Assembly: GCA_947174235.1 (NCBI GenBank)
Contig: CAMWID010000035.1
Location: forward strand, 1 to 35,284
Direction: 5' to 3'
Length of the DNA stretch: 35,284 nucleotides
Source of the DNA: an uncultured Porphyromonadaceae bacterium
Lineage (GTDB): Bacteria; Bacteroidota; Bacteroidia; Bacteroidales; Muribaculaceae
Part shown: positions 25,310 through 33,445 of the stretch, in pieces
Layout of the letters: every line of letters begins with the position of its first letter
Numbering within the stretch: the first letter of the stretch is position 1
The notes under the pieces: model-generated
The model's input: the letters and a program-made list of their open reading frames with translations, nothing else
Database searches by the model: none
Told to the model about the DNA's origin: nothing
Program-made: the position numbers and the translations under genes

Positions 25310-25765
25310 ATGAATCTTTTTGATCAGATCAGCGAAGACATCAAGAAGGCAATGCTCGCACGTGAGAAGGTGCGTCTTGAGGCGCTGCGCGGAGTTAAGA
25401 AAGAATTTCTTGAGGCAAAGACAGCCAAAGGCGCGAATGGGGAACTGTCGGACGACATCGCCACTAAGATTATGGTGAAGATGGTGAAGCAGCGTAAGGA
25501 GAGCGCCAGGATCTACGAGGAGAACAATCGCCCGGAATTGGCTCAGAACGAATTGGCAGAGGCAGCCGTGATCGAAGAATATCTTCCCAAGCAGCTTTCA
25601 GAAGAGGAACTTGTGGCTGAACTCAAGGCGATCATAGCGGAAACGGGAGCCACCGGCCCTAAAGAGATGGGAAAAGTGATGGGTGTCGCAACAAAACGTC
25701 TTGCCGGCAGAGCAGACGGCAAGATAGTTTCTGCAAAAGTAAAAGAACTTCTTTCAAATAATTAA
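25310..25765 (+). CDS. GatB/YqeY domain-containing protein
   Basis: This 151-residue helical protein matches YqeY-type proteins, which resemble the C-terminal tail of GatB. Landmarks are MNLFDQISEDIKKAMLAREK at the N terminus, VKQRKESARIYEENNRPELA in the middle, and GPKEMGKVMGVATKRLAGRADG near the C terminus. It may bind tRNA or an amidotransferase partner, but the family has no firm function. It lies 21 bases ahead of serS, which suggests a shared transcript and a link with translation. An upstream in-frame ATG at 25232 was rejected because it falls inside the promoter and adds residues unlike the family. Confidence 0.92.
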   Translation: MNLFDQISEDIKKAMLAREKVRLEALRGVKKEFLEAKTAKGANGELSDDIATKIMVKMVKQRKESARIYEENNRPELAQNELAEAAVIEEYLPKQLSEEELVAELKAIIAETGATGPKEMGKVMGVATKRLAGRADGKIVSAKVKELLSNN

Positions 25766-25786
25766 TCCGCTGAGCGGTAGAAAATA

Positions 25787-27058
25787 ATGCTGACATTACA
25801 GACGATAAAGGCTGATCCCGAATTTGTGGTGAGACGCCTTGCAGTAAAAGGGTTCGACGGAAAAGCCGTCATCACAGAGATTCTTGAAATAGATGCTGAG
25901 CGTCGCCGTCTCCAGCAGAAGTGTGACTCGGATGCGTCAGAACTGAAAAAGCTGGCAGCTTCTATAGGGGCTTTCATGAAAGCCGGAGAGAAGGATAAGG
26001 CGGAAGATGCCAAGGCACGTGTGGCATCAATCAAAGGGGAGGCAAAAGGTCTTCAGGATTGTCTTGAAGATTGCGAAACCCGCATGCGCGACCTTCTGCT
26101 TACTGTTCCCAATCTTCCGTGTGATGCCGTGCCTGAAGGTAAAACTGCGGAAGACAATGTCGTGGAGAAGACAGGCGGACCTATGCCGGAACTCGGTCCC
26201 GACGCGCTTCCTCATTGGGAACTCGCCAAGAAATATAACCTGATAGATTTTGAATTAGGTGTAAAAGTGACAGGTGCGGGTTTTCCGTTCTATATCGGGA
26301 AAGGGGCGCGTCTGCAACGTGCGCTCATACAGTTCTTCCTCGATGAGGCATGGAAAGCCGGATATGTGGAGGTGGAGCCTCCGTTTGTGGTGAATGCCGC
26401 ATCCGGCTACGGCACCGGACAGCTTCCCGACAAAGAGGGGCAGATGTATCACGTCACTGTCGACGACCTTTATCTGATACCCACAGCCGAGGTGCCTGTC
26501 ACCAATATCTATCGCGACGTTATCATTCCGGTAGGGGAGCTTCCTAAAAAGAATTGCGCTTACTCACCATGCTGGCGTCGCGAGGCGGGCAGCTATGGCA
26601 AAGACGTACGCGGCCTTAACCGCCTGCATCAGTTTGACAAGGTTGAGATCGTCCGCATAGAGAAGCCGGAAAATTCATACGCCGCGCTTGAAGAGATGAA
26701 AGGCCATGTGCAGGGTCTGCTTGAGAAACTCGGACTCCCCTGGCACATACTTCGCCTTTGCGGTGGCGACATGTCGTTCACGTCGGCGATCACATTTGAT
26801 TTCGAGGTATGGAGCGGTGCGCAGCAGCGTTGGCTCGAGGTGTCGTCGGTATCTAATTTCGAGACTTACCAGGCAAACCGGCTCAAATGCCGTTATCGCG
26901 ACGAGGATAAGAAAATCAAACTCTGCCACACTCTCAACGGGTCGGCTCTCGCGCTCCCGCGCATAGTGGCGGCGCTTCTTGAGAACAACCAGACTCCGGA
27001 GGGTATCGTAGTGCCGGAATGCTTGCGCAAATACACCGGATTCGACATTATTGATTAA
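25787..27058 (+). CDS. serS: Seryl-tRNA synthetase
   Basis: This 423-residue class II aminoacyl-tRNA synthetase charges tRNA-Ser and tRNA-Sec with serine (EC 6.1.1.11). It has the N-terminal two-helix tRNA-binding arm (about 25-105, rich in Lys/Glu with a heptad pattern), motif 2 (YSPCWRREAGSYGKDVRGLNR near 261) and motif 3 (NGSALALPRIVAALLENNQ near 385). VETTEVP-like serine-site residues appear as IPTAEVPVTN. The length is standard. It is in one unit with the YqeY gene, and the pseudokinase gene starts 80 bases further on. Confidence 0.97.
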   Translation: MLTLQTIKADPEFVVRRLAVKGFDGKAVITEILEIDAERRRLQQKCDSDASELKKLAASIGAFMKAGEKDKAEDAKARVASIKGEAKGLQDCLEDCETRMRDLLLTVPNLPCDAVPEGKTAEDNVVEKTGGPMPELGPDALPHWELAKKYNLIDFELGVKVTGAGFPFYIGKGARLQRALIQFFLDEAWKAGYVEVEPPFVVNAASGYGTGQLPDKEGQMYHVTVDDLYLIPTAEVPVTNIYRDVIIPVGELPKKNCAYSPCWRREAGSYGKDVRGLNRLHQFDKVEIVRIEKPENSYAALEEMKGHVQGLLEKLGLPWHILRLCGGDMSFTSAITFDFEVWSGAQQRWLEVSSVSNFETYQANRLKCRYRDEDKKIKLCHTLNGSALALPRIVAALLENNQTPEGIVVPECLRKYTGFDIID

Positions 27059-27138
27059 ATTTCCGTGGATTTTTGCAGAATCATGGCATGGGAATCTGAG
27101 AATAACTGATCAATCATTCACAACATAAAATAGAAAAA

Positions 27139-27918
27139 GTGGCAAACAACGGACCGGGCTATATCAGCAAAGATGAGAAATTGATTCCGATTGAAGATCC
27201 GTCAGGAAAATGGTCGGAGCTTTATCTTCTCCCGGAGTGGGCGGAGGAATATTATGATGTCTATACTGTCAAGAAGTATGGCAAGTGGGTTATGCTCAAG
27301 GCTCTGAAAAAGGAGTATGCCGACAAGCCCGAATATCGTGCCATGCTTGAGAAGGAGTTTGACGTCCGTTACAATCTTTGTCATCCAAATATTGTGATGG
27401 TGAATGATCTGGAAGTGGTTCCCGGTGTGGGTATGGCGATCATAACGGATGATGTCTACGGTTATTCTCTCCGAAGACTCATTGACGAGAAACGCCTTAC
27501 CCCTAAGATAGTGCATAGGCTTCAGACCCAGCTGCTCGATGCCATGGAGTATATCCAGGAGAATCATATACAGCATGTGCCCATCACTCCGGAGTCTATT
27601 CTTTTCACGGAATATAACGAGAACCTCAAGCTTACCAATGTGGGATATGACCAGACAGACAGTCTCCCCGAGCAGGATACCCGTAAAGATATAGAGAGTT
27701 ACGGCAAGGTTATCAATGAGGTGCTCGACAATCTGCCCGCCTCGTTACCCAAATTGAGGAAAATAGCCCGCAAGTGTGTAGACAAGGATCATCCTTACCG
27801 TACTGTGAGCGATCTTCAGCTGGCGATGGAACGTCGCAGTTCAGCCCAGCTGTATATATTCCTGTGCTGTTTTATTATTCTGATGGCCGCGCTTCTTGTC
27901 TGGCTTGTCAGAGGATGA
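27139..27918 (+). CDS. Tail-anchored protein-kinase-like protein, probable pseudokinase
   Basis: This 259-residue protein has a kinase-like fold ending in a single membrane helix (about 238-256), with the kinase-like part predicted on the cytoplasmic side. A beta-3 lysine is kept (WVMLKALKKEY, Lys54), as is a helix-C glutamate (Glu71 or Glu73, MLEKEFDVRYNLCHPNIV). The catalytic loop HRDxKPEN is degraded to HVPITPESIL (His146; Pro148 replaces the catalytic Asp, Ser152 the Asn). The DFG motif reads NVG (167-169). The Gly-rich loop is not recognisable. It is therefore likely inactive in phosphotransfer and could bind nucleotide or act as a scaffold. The start is GTG, with no usable ATG close by. 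A hairpin follows. I do not know a named family for it. Confidence 0.75.
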   Translation: MANNGPGYISKDEKLIPIEDPSGKWSELYLLPEWAEEYYDVYTVKKYGKWVMLKALKKEYADKPEYRAMLEKEFDVRYNLCHPNIVMVNDLEVVPGVGMAIITDDVYGYSLRRLIDEKRLTPKIVHRLQTQLLDAMEYIQENHIQHVPITPESILFTEYNENLKLTNVGYDQTDSLPEQDTRKDIESYGKVINEVLDNLPASLPKLRKIARKCVDKDHPYRTVSDLQLAMERRSSAQLYIFLCCFIILMAALLVWLVRG

Positions 27919-27949
27919 TATCAGGTGGTACCCAATATTCATAAATAAT

Positions 27950-27979
27950 GGGGAAGTATGCCGTGAGGGATACTTCCCC
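27950..27979 (+). terminator. Hairpin terminator after the pseudokinase gene
   Basis: A perfect 10-bp stem (GGGGAAGTAT at 27950-27959 with 27970-27979) lies 31 bases past the stop codon. It is followed by TGTAATTG, so the T tract is weak. Confidence 0.62.
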
Positions 27980-28035
27980 TGTAATTGACAACCAAGGCGT
28001 CATGTCGGAGGGACGTCGCTGCAAGATATAACCAG

Positions 28036-29163
28036 ATGATTGAGATCAGAAAAATTGAACCTACAAAATCCAACCTCAGAAAGTTTACGAAATTTCAGAT
28101 CGGTCTTTATGAAGGGAATCCTTTTTATGTGCCGCCGTTGATCAGCGATGACGTCGCGACACTTTCTCCTGAAGTAAACCCGGCGTTTGATTTCTGCGAT
28201 GCCGCATACTTCATGGCTTACCGCGACGGAAAACCGGTGGGCAGGATAGCCGGTATAATCAACCGTCAGGTCAACGAAGAGCATGGCAAGCAGAACGCAC
28301 GGTTCGGTTTTATTGATTTTATAGATGATCCGGAGGTGTCGGAAGCGTTGCTTTCCGCTGTCGAGGACTGGGCGCGGGGGCAAGGTATGAAAAAGATCAT
28401 AGGTCCTCTCGGATTTACGGATCTTGACCATGAGGGGATGCTCGTGGAGGGATTTCAGGAGCTTTCAACCATGGCGACTATCTACAACTATCCTTATTAT
28501 GCGGCACATATGGAGGCGTGTGGATACCGTAAAGAGTCTGACTGGGTGGAATATCTCATGGAGGTGCCAGAGCAGATTCCTGACAAATACAACCGTATCG
28601 CTGACATCGTGAAGAAAAAATTCGGACTTCAGGTGCTGAAATACAAGAGTCGCAAACGTATCAAGAATGAATACGGAAGGGCTCTTTTCCATCTGATAAA
28701 CGATGCTTATGACGGTCTTTATGAGTATTCGAGGCTGTCGGAGCGTCAGATAGATTATTATATCGATATTTATCTGGGGCTTCTCAATCTTGATCTTGTG
28801 ACATTGATTGTAGACAAGGAAGGTCAGCTGGTGAGCGTGGGTATCTCGATGCCGTCAATGAGCCGCGCTCTTCAGAAGAGTAAGGGGAAGATGCTCCCTT
28901 TGGGATGGTGGCATCTCCTGAAAGGGTTGAAAGGGAAAAACGACAGGGTGGACCTTCTGCTTGTGGCTGTGAAGCCGGAATACCAGAACAAAGGCGCCAA
29001 CGCTCTGCTTTTCCAGGATCTCATACCTTATTATAATAAATACGGTTTTAAATACGCGGAGTCGAATCCGGAGCTTGAGACCAATTCAAAGGTGCAGGGG
29101 CAATGGGATTATTTCCGGAACCGTCAGCACCGCCGCCGCCGTTCATTCTATAAAAATCTGTAA
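28036..29163 (+). CDS. GNAT-family N-acetyltransferase-like protein
   Basis: This 375-residue protein, common in Bacteroidetes, begins MIEIRKIEPTKSNLRKFTKF and carries NPFYVPPLISDD, RDGKPVGRIAGIINRQVNE and a C-terminal acyl-CoA-binding type stretch (VKPEYQNKGANALLFQDLI). The latter matches the Q/RxxGxG/A loop of GNAT folds. The substrate is unknown. The ATG at 28036 is preferred over an in-frame TTG at 27985 that lies just past the terminator hairpin. In an ancestral arrangement this gene probably ran directly into ubiE, but a restriction-modification pair now begins 12 bases after it. Confidence 0.82.
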   Translation: MIEIRKIEPTKSNLRKFTKFQIGLYEGNPFYVPPLISDDVATLSPEVNPAFDFCDAAYFMAYRDGKPVGRIAGIINRQVNEEHGKQNARFGFIDFIDDPEVSEALLSAVEDWARGQGMKKIIGPLGFTDLDHEGMLVEGFQELSTMATIYNYPYYAAHMEACGYRKESDWVEYLMEVPEQIPDKYNRIADIVKKKFGLQVLKYKSRKRIKNEYGRALFHLINDAYDGLYEYSRLSERQIDYYIDIYLGLLNLDLVTLIVDKEGQLVSVGISMPSMSRALQKSKGKMLPLGWWHLLKGLKGKNDRVDLLLVAVKPEYQNKGANALLFQDLIPYYNKYGFKYAESNPELETNSKVQGQWDYFRNRQHRRRRSFYKNL

Positions 29164-29175
29164 CACAAGAATCGG

Positions 29176-30414
29176 ATGAAATTTAAGGACATTTCTTCAT
29201 TATTAAATCTTTCATCATTTCCGGTATGTATGGAAATGGTCACGTCTTGTGGCTCTGTCTGTCGTGTCAGCCATTATGATTCATCCTCTGAAGAAGATCA
29301 GCTGGCGTGGCTGTCTCATTATATAAACAATCCGGAATTGTTGTCGGAATCCGGAAGAAATGATCTGATAGAATGTTTTGTAAAATCATTTCCCGAGGTT
29401 TTCACAAAATGTGTGGATAGTGGAAATTACTTGGCGGATTCCTTTTTTCAGACTTCTCTTTTTTCAGAATTTAACGATGTGCCGTTTAAGGCAAATGTAT
29501 CTCCTAAATTCAGATTTATTGATTTGTTTGCAGGTATAGGAGGGATAAGGATCCCTTTTCAAGAACTGGACGGGAAATGTGTATTCTCTTCAGAATGGGA
29601 CACTGCTGCCAAAATTTCCTATTTTAAAAATTACGGAGAGGTTCCGTTTGGCGACATTACGAAAATTGAGAGTTCGTTTATCCCTTCTCATGATATATTG
29701 CTGGCGGGCTTTCCGTGCCAAGCATTTTCTATTATGGGCAAAAGACAAGGATTTGATGATACAAGAGGTACAATGTTTTTTGAAGTCGCCAGGATTCTTG
29801 ACTATCATAAGCCTGAAGCCATTTTGCTTGAGAATGTCAAGCAACTGGTGACGCACGACCGTGGTAATACCTTTTCTGTAATAATGGAGACGTTAAGGGA
29901 GTTGGGATATCACGTGAAATGGAAAGTGCTTAATGCCCTTGATTTTGGTATCCCGCAAAAACGTGAAAGGGTTATTATCGTAGGATTCAGACACCATGAT
30001 AAAATTGAAAAATTTGATTTTGAATTCCAAAAGATTCCTTATGATCTTAAATCGGTGATTGAAGATGATGAATGTGTGGATTATAAGCTGTTCGCATCTC
30101 CGGAGATTTGTAATAAACGTCAATTAAAGGTGCAGGGTAAGAATGTGTTTTATCCTTCCGTATGGCATGAGAATAAGGCGGGTAACATATCTGTGTTGCC
30201 TTACGCATGTGCTTTAAGGACAGGTGCATCGTATAATTATTTATTGGTAAATGGGGTACGTAGACCGTCCTCAAGAGAATTGTTGCGTTTTCAAGGGTTC
30301 CCGGAAAAATTTAAGATTTCTGTCTCGCACTCTGAGATCAGGAGACAGACAGGTAATTCGGTAGCTGTTCCTATGATAAGGGAGGTGGCAAAAAAAATAG
30401 TAAATCTACTATAA
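29176..30414 (+). CDS. DNA (cytosine-5) methyltransferase of the second R-M system
   Basis: This 412-residue protein has motif I (FIDLFAGIGGI, near 114), the catalytic Cys181 in AGFPCQAFS, motif VI (LENVKQL), motif VIII (QKRERVIIVGF) and motif X (RRQTGNSVAVPMI). The variable target-recognition region includes a stretch near residue 333 (VWHENKAGNISVLP). About 110 residues precede motif I and carry no domain I recognise. It should protect the genome from the adjacent nuclease. The recognition sequence cannot be read from the protein. It starts 12 bases after the acetyltransferase stop codon and is visibly more AT-rich than its neighbours, suggesting acquisition by transfer. Confidence 0.93.
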   Translation: MKFKDISSLLNLSSFPVCMEMVTSCGSVCRVSHYDSSSEEDQLAWLSHYINNPELLSESGRNDLIECFVKSFPEVFTKCVDSGNYLADSFFQTSLFSEFNDVPFKANVSPKFRFIDLFAGIGGIRIPFQELDGKCVFSSEWDTAAKISYFKNYGEVPFGDITKIESSFIPSHDILLAGFPCQAFSIMGKRQGFDDTRGTMFFEVARILDYHKPEAILLENVKQLVTHDRGNTFSVIMETLRELGYHVKWKVLNALDFGIPQKRERVIIVGFRHHDKIEKFDFEFQKIPYDLKSVIEDDECVDYKLFASPEICNKRQLKVQGKNVFYPSVWHENKAGNISVLPYACALRTGASYNYLLVNGVRRPSSRELLRFQGFPEKFKISVSHSEIRRQTGNSVAVPMIREVAKKIVNLL

Positions 30415-30424
30415 AATTAAGCGT

Positions 30425-31156
30425 ATGGATTTTCCAAAGTTAAGAGATTCAAGCAGGATGAACCAAAGTCTTCATTCGTTAAGCAGCCTTCCGAATGATT
30501 CCATATATAAGATAGGGGCGGCTATAATATACATGGTATGTACCGGGAGAAAGGACATAACGGGGGATGACTGGGGAGATATTTTTGCCGATTCGATTAA
30601 CGGGAAACATCTTGCAAGTCCTGTCGGAATCGCTGATGTCGTGAAAGACAATATCGGTTGGTCTCTGAAAACCGTAAAAGTAAGGGATCCGTTTAATTGC
30701 AAACAGATAAGGCTGATAAGCGGTAGATGTTCTCCTGATTTTTCTTATGGCATTACAGATCCGCATGAAGATGTCCAGAAGACTGGCGAGGCTGTGATTG
30801 CGATATGGAACTCTAGGGTTGATATAGCCATGAGTCATTATCATCCTTGTCGTACCGCTGTTTTGATAAGAGATGAAGAATTGAAGAAATTTTGTTTCTT
30901 TGAAGAATATCTGGAGCATTATAATATTTCCGAATTTAGGTGGGAAGAAAATCCCAGAGGCAATCTTGAGGGATTTGAGATAAAATCAGGAATAAAGAGG
31001 TTTGTCTGGCAACCTCATGGTGCTCAGCTGACAGTTATAACACGATTGCCTCGGATAAAACAATGTTTTCAATTACATAGTCCGGGGGTTGTGGATAAGG
31101 AAAAGTTTTTAGAATCAATAGGCTATACTCCAGAATGGGTGGAGATAATACATTGA
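30425..31156 (+). CDS. Putative restriction endonuclease partner, family not recognised
   Basis: This 243-residue protein lies 10 bases downstream of a C5 methyltransferase gene, shares its AT-rich composition, and is followed 6 bases later by ubiE. A possible nuclease core is SPVGIADVVKDN...GWSLKTVKV, with Pro66, Asp71 and Lys82. This resembles PD-(D/E)XK, but Ser80 stands where the second acid is expected. HYHPCRT near residue 138 and RFVWQPHGAQLTVI near 197 are other distinctive segments. I do not recognise a named type II family. Calling it the cognate nuclease rests mostly on position. Confidence 0.6.
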   Translation: MDFPKLRDSSRMNQSLHSLSSLPNDSIYKIGAAIIYMVCTGRKDITGDDWGDIFADSINGKHLASPVGIADVVKDNIGWSLKTVKVRDPFNCKQIRLISGRCSPDFSYGITDPHEDVQKTGEAVIAIWNSRVDIAMSHYHPCRTAVLIRDEELKKFCFFEEYLEHYNISEFRWEENPRGNLEGFEIKSGIKRFVWQPHGAQLTVITRLPRIKQCFQLHSPGVVDKEKFLESIGYTPEWVEIIH

Positions 31157-31162
31157 CGGAAT

Positions 31163-31966
31163 ATGAATGTTGAAAATATATCCCCCTATGATAAAGATCG
31201 GGAAAAGGGGAAGCAGGTGGAGGAGATGTTTGATTCGATCGCGCCGGCTTATGACTTCATGAACACGGCGATGTCTTTCGGGTTGCACCGCCGTTGGCGC
31301 GACAAGGCGTTGAAAGCGGCGTTGGCAGGAATTTCCGGACACGAACCGGGCAGCGGAAGCTCCGGGAAAAATAATGACGTGTCCGGGAAAACGGAAAGAT
31401 GCCTGTTCAAGGCTCTTGATGTGGCAACCGGTACCGGAGATGTGGCTTTCAGGCTGCACCGTCTCATGCCGGATGCAAAAATCACCGGAATTGATCTCTC
31501 CGAAGGGATGCTGGATGTGGCACGCAAAAAACTGTCGTCATTTCCGGAAAAAGACCGCGTTCTCTTGGCTTTCGGAAAGGGAGACTGCATGAGTCTTCCT
31601 TTCGCTGACGATGAGTTTGACCTTATTACCGTGGCGTATGGAGTGAGAAACTTTGAGAACCTTGTCAAAGGACTTAAGGAAATGCGCCGTGTCCTTAGAA
31701 AAGGGGGAACACTCTGCATTATAGAACTTTCAGTTCCCGAAGGGAAAGTGTCCCGGTTCGGCTACAAGATATATTCGCGCCATCTGATACCTGCGGTCGG
31801 AAAGATGGTGAGCGGCGACAGCCGCGCCTATACCTATCTTCCGGAGAGCATAGCCGCCGCGCCACAGAGGGATGATATGGCTGCCATAATGAGAAAAGCA
31901 GGTTTCACCGATATCAAATGGAGATCGCTTACATTCGGGGCGGTCACATATTATATAGCGAAATAA
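31163..31966 (+). CDS. ubiE: Demethylmenaquinone methyltransferase (UbiE/MenG)
   Basis: This 267-residue SAM-dependent enzyme carries out the last methylation of menaquinone (EC 2.1.1.163). Motifs include FDSIAPAYDFMNTAMSFGLH (residues 24-43), the SAM-binding LDVATGTGDVAFRL, and VAYGVRNFENL near 154. A low-complexity stretch (GSGSSGKNNDVSGK, about 62-75) enlarges the loop ahead of the SAM motif compared with typical members. The stop codon shares one base with the start of the next gene (TAATG). The second R-M pair sits immediately upstream, so this gene may now depend on readthrough from it. Confidence 0.95.
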   Translation: MNVENISPYDKDREKGKQVEEMFDSIAPAYDFMNTAMSFGLHRRWRDKALKAALAGISGHEPGSGSSGKNNDVSGKTERCLFKALDVATGTGDVAFRLHRLMPDAKITGIDLSEGMLDVARKKLSSFPEKDRVLLAFGKGDCMSLPFADDEFDLITVAYGVRNFENLVKGLKEMRRVLRKGGTLCIIELSVPEGKVSRFGYKIYSRHLIPAVGKMVSGDSRAYTYLPESIAAAPQRDDMAAIMRKAGFTDIKWRSLTFGAVTYYIAK

Positions 31967-33219
31967 TGGATCGTAAGGATTTTGAAATAATGGCTCCCGT
32001 GGGAAGTTGGGAGTCGCTTGCCGCCGCGCTTGCGGCAGGAACGGATGCCGTATACTTCGGGATAGAGGGACTTAACATGCGTTCACGCTCAAGTTCAAAC
32101 TTTTCGACAGACGACATGCGCATGATTGTGGAGGAATGTGATTCCAAAGGAGTCAAGACGTATCTGACGGTAAATACCATCGTGTATGATTCCGATCTTC
32201 CCCGCATGCGGGAGATCATAGATGCTGCGAAATCCGCCGGGGTGTCCGCCATCATAGCTTCCGACATGGCTGCCATCCTTTATGCGAGGGAAATAGGGCA
32301 GGAGGTTCATATCTCCACTCAGGTGAATGTCACTAATATAGAGGCTGTGAAGTTTTACAGCCGCTTTGCCGATGTAATGGTTCTGGCTCGAGAATTGAAT
32401 CTTGATCAGGTCTCTGAGATCCACAAAGAAATAGAAGCGCGGAATCTGACCGGTCCGGCGGGTCGCCCGATACGTCTCGAGATGTTCTGCCATGGAGCGC
32501 TTTGCATGGCTGTCAGCGGGAAGTGCTACATGAGCCTCCACGAGATGAATTCAAGCGCCAACAGGGGGGCATGCAACCAGATATGCCGCCGTTCGTATAC
32601 CGTGCGCGACAGGGAGACCGATGAGGAGCTTGTGGTGGACAATAAATTTATAATGTCGCCTAAAGATTTGAAGACTATTCATTTCCTTGACCGTATGGTT
32701 GATGCGGGGGTTAGAGTGTTCAAGATAGAGGGACGTGCGAGAGGTCCTGAATATGTGCATGAGGCGGTGCAATGTTATTCGGAAGCTCTCGAGGCGGTTT
32801 GCGACGGCACTTTCTCTGAAGAAAAGGTGGCGGCTTGGGACGCGCGGCTTGAGAAGATATTCAACCGTGGATTCTGGAACGGTTATTATCTCGGGCAAAG
32901 ACTTGGTGAGTGGAGTGCCAAATACGGCTCTTCCGCCACGCGTACAAAGGTATATGCCGCCAAAGCCGTCCGTTATTTCCCCAAGATCGGAATTGGGGAG
33001 TTCCAATTGGAAGCCGGCACATTGCGGGTAGGTGATGAGGTTGTGGTCACAGGACCTACCACCGGCGCGTTGATTTTCAATATAGAAGAATTGCGTGTGG
33101 ATCTTCATCCTGTGGAAGAAGTCAGGAAAGGGGATCGCTTCTCGATGCCGGTTCCCTCTAAAGTGAGGGCATCCGACAGACTTTACAGGTGGAGTGCGGC
33201 AGAGGATATCCGCCGATGA
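31966..33219 (+). CDS. U32-family protein (TrhP/RlhA-like RNA hydroxylation)
   Basis: This 417-residue protein begins MDRKDFEIMAPVGSWESLAAA, the standard U32 opening. A cysteine set (Cys175, Cys180, Cys187, Cys203, Cys207; FCHGALC, GKCYMS, GACNQICRR) fits the Fe-S-binding U32 signature. U32 proteins were called collagenase-like peptidases, but TrhP (YegQ) and RlhA members hydroxylate tRNA or rRNA with prephenate. This one resembles the single-domain TrhP length. The ATG at 31966 overlaps the ubiE stop codon by one base. An ATG at 31918 was rejected because it lies within ubiE and adds non-family residues. Confidence 0.9.
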   Translation: MDRKDFEIMAPVGSWESLAAALAAGTDAVYFGIEGLNMRSRSSSNFSTDDMRMIVEECDSKGVKTYLTVNTIVYDSDLPRMREIIDAAKSAGVSAIIASDMAAILYAREIGQEVHISTQVNVTNIEAVKFYSRFADVMVLARELNLDQVSEIHKEIEARNLTGPAGRPIRLEMFCHGALCMAVSGKCYMSLHEMNSSANRGACNQICRRSYTVRDRETDEELVVDNKFIMSPKDLKTIHFLDRMVDAGVRVFKIEGRARGPEYVHEAVQCYSEALEAVCDGTFSEEKVAAWDARLEKIFNRGFWNGYYLGQRLGEWSAKYGSSATRTKVYAAKAVRYFPKIGIGEFQLEAGTLRVGDEVVVTGPTTGALIFNIEELRVDLHPVEEVRKGDRFSMPVPSKVRASDRLYRWSAAEDIRR

Positions 33220-33348
33220 AATCCCGGAGAACGGCGCGCGTTGCCACGTAAGGTCAGAGACATTCTTCTGTCAATTTCCGGGTACATGTGCCTTGTATTT
33301 CCGGATTTCGTTCAATTGCCGTGACTTCATCGGCTGATACGAATAAAA

Positions 33349-33393
33349 AAGCTGTGTCATAAAACAGAATTATTCGGTTTTATGACACAGCTT
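33349..33393. terminator. Strong bidirectional terminator between U32 and C69 genes
   Basis: A perfect 17-bp stem (33349-33365 with 33377-33393) closes an 11-base loop. On the minus strand it continues into TTTTTTATTC, and on the plus strand into CTTTATTA. It ends both convergent transcripts. Confidence 0.9.
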
Positions 33394-33445
33394 CTTTATT
33401 AGTATTTATAAACAAAAAATTGCTTGGAATTCAAATTGTGGCAGA

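Noticed and set aside
27985..28035. TTG-initiated extension of the GNAT protein
   Set aside because: It begins right after a terminator hairpin, and the ATG at 28036 matches the family N terminus.
55..31156. Idea that the two C5 methyltransferase systems are a duplicated pair flanking a mobile island
   Set aside because: The nucleases are unrelated, the gene orders differ, and the DNA between them is largely core metabolism with no integrase or repeats.
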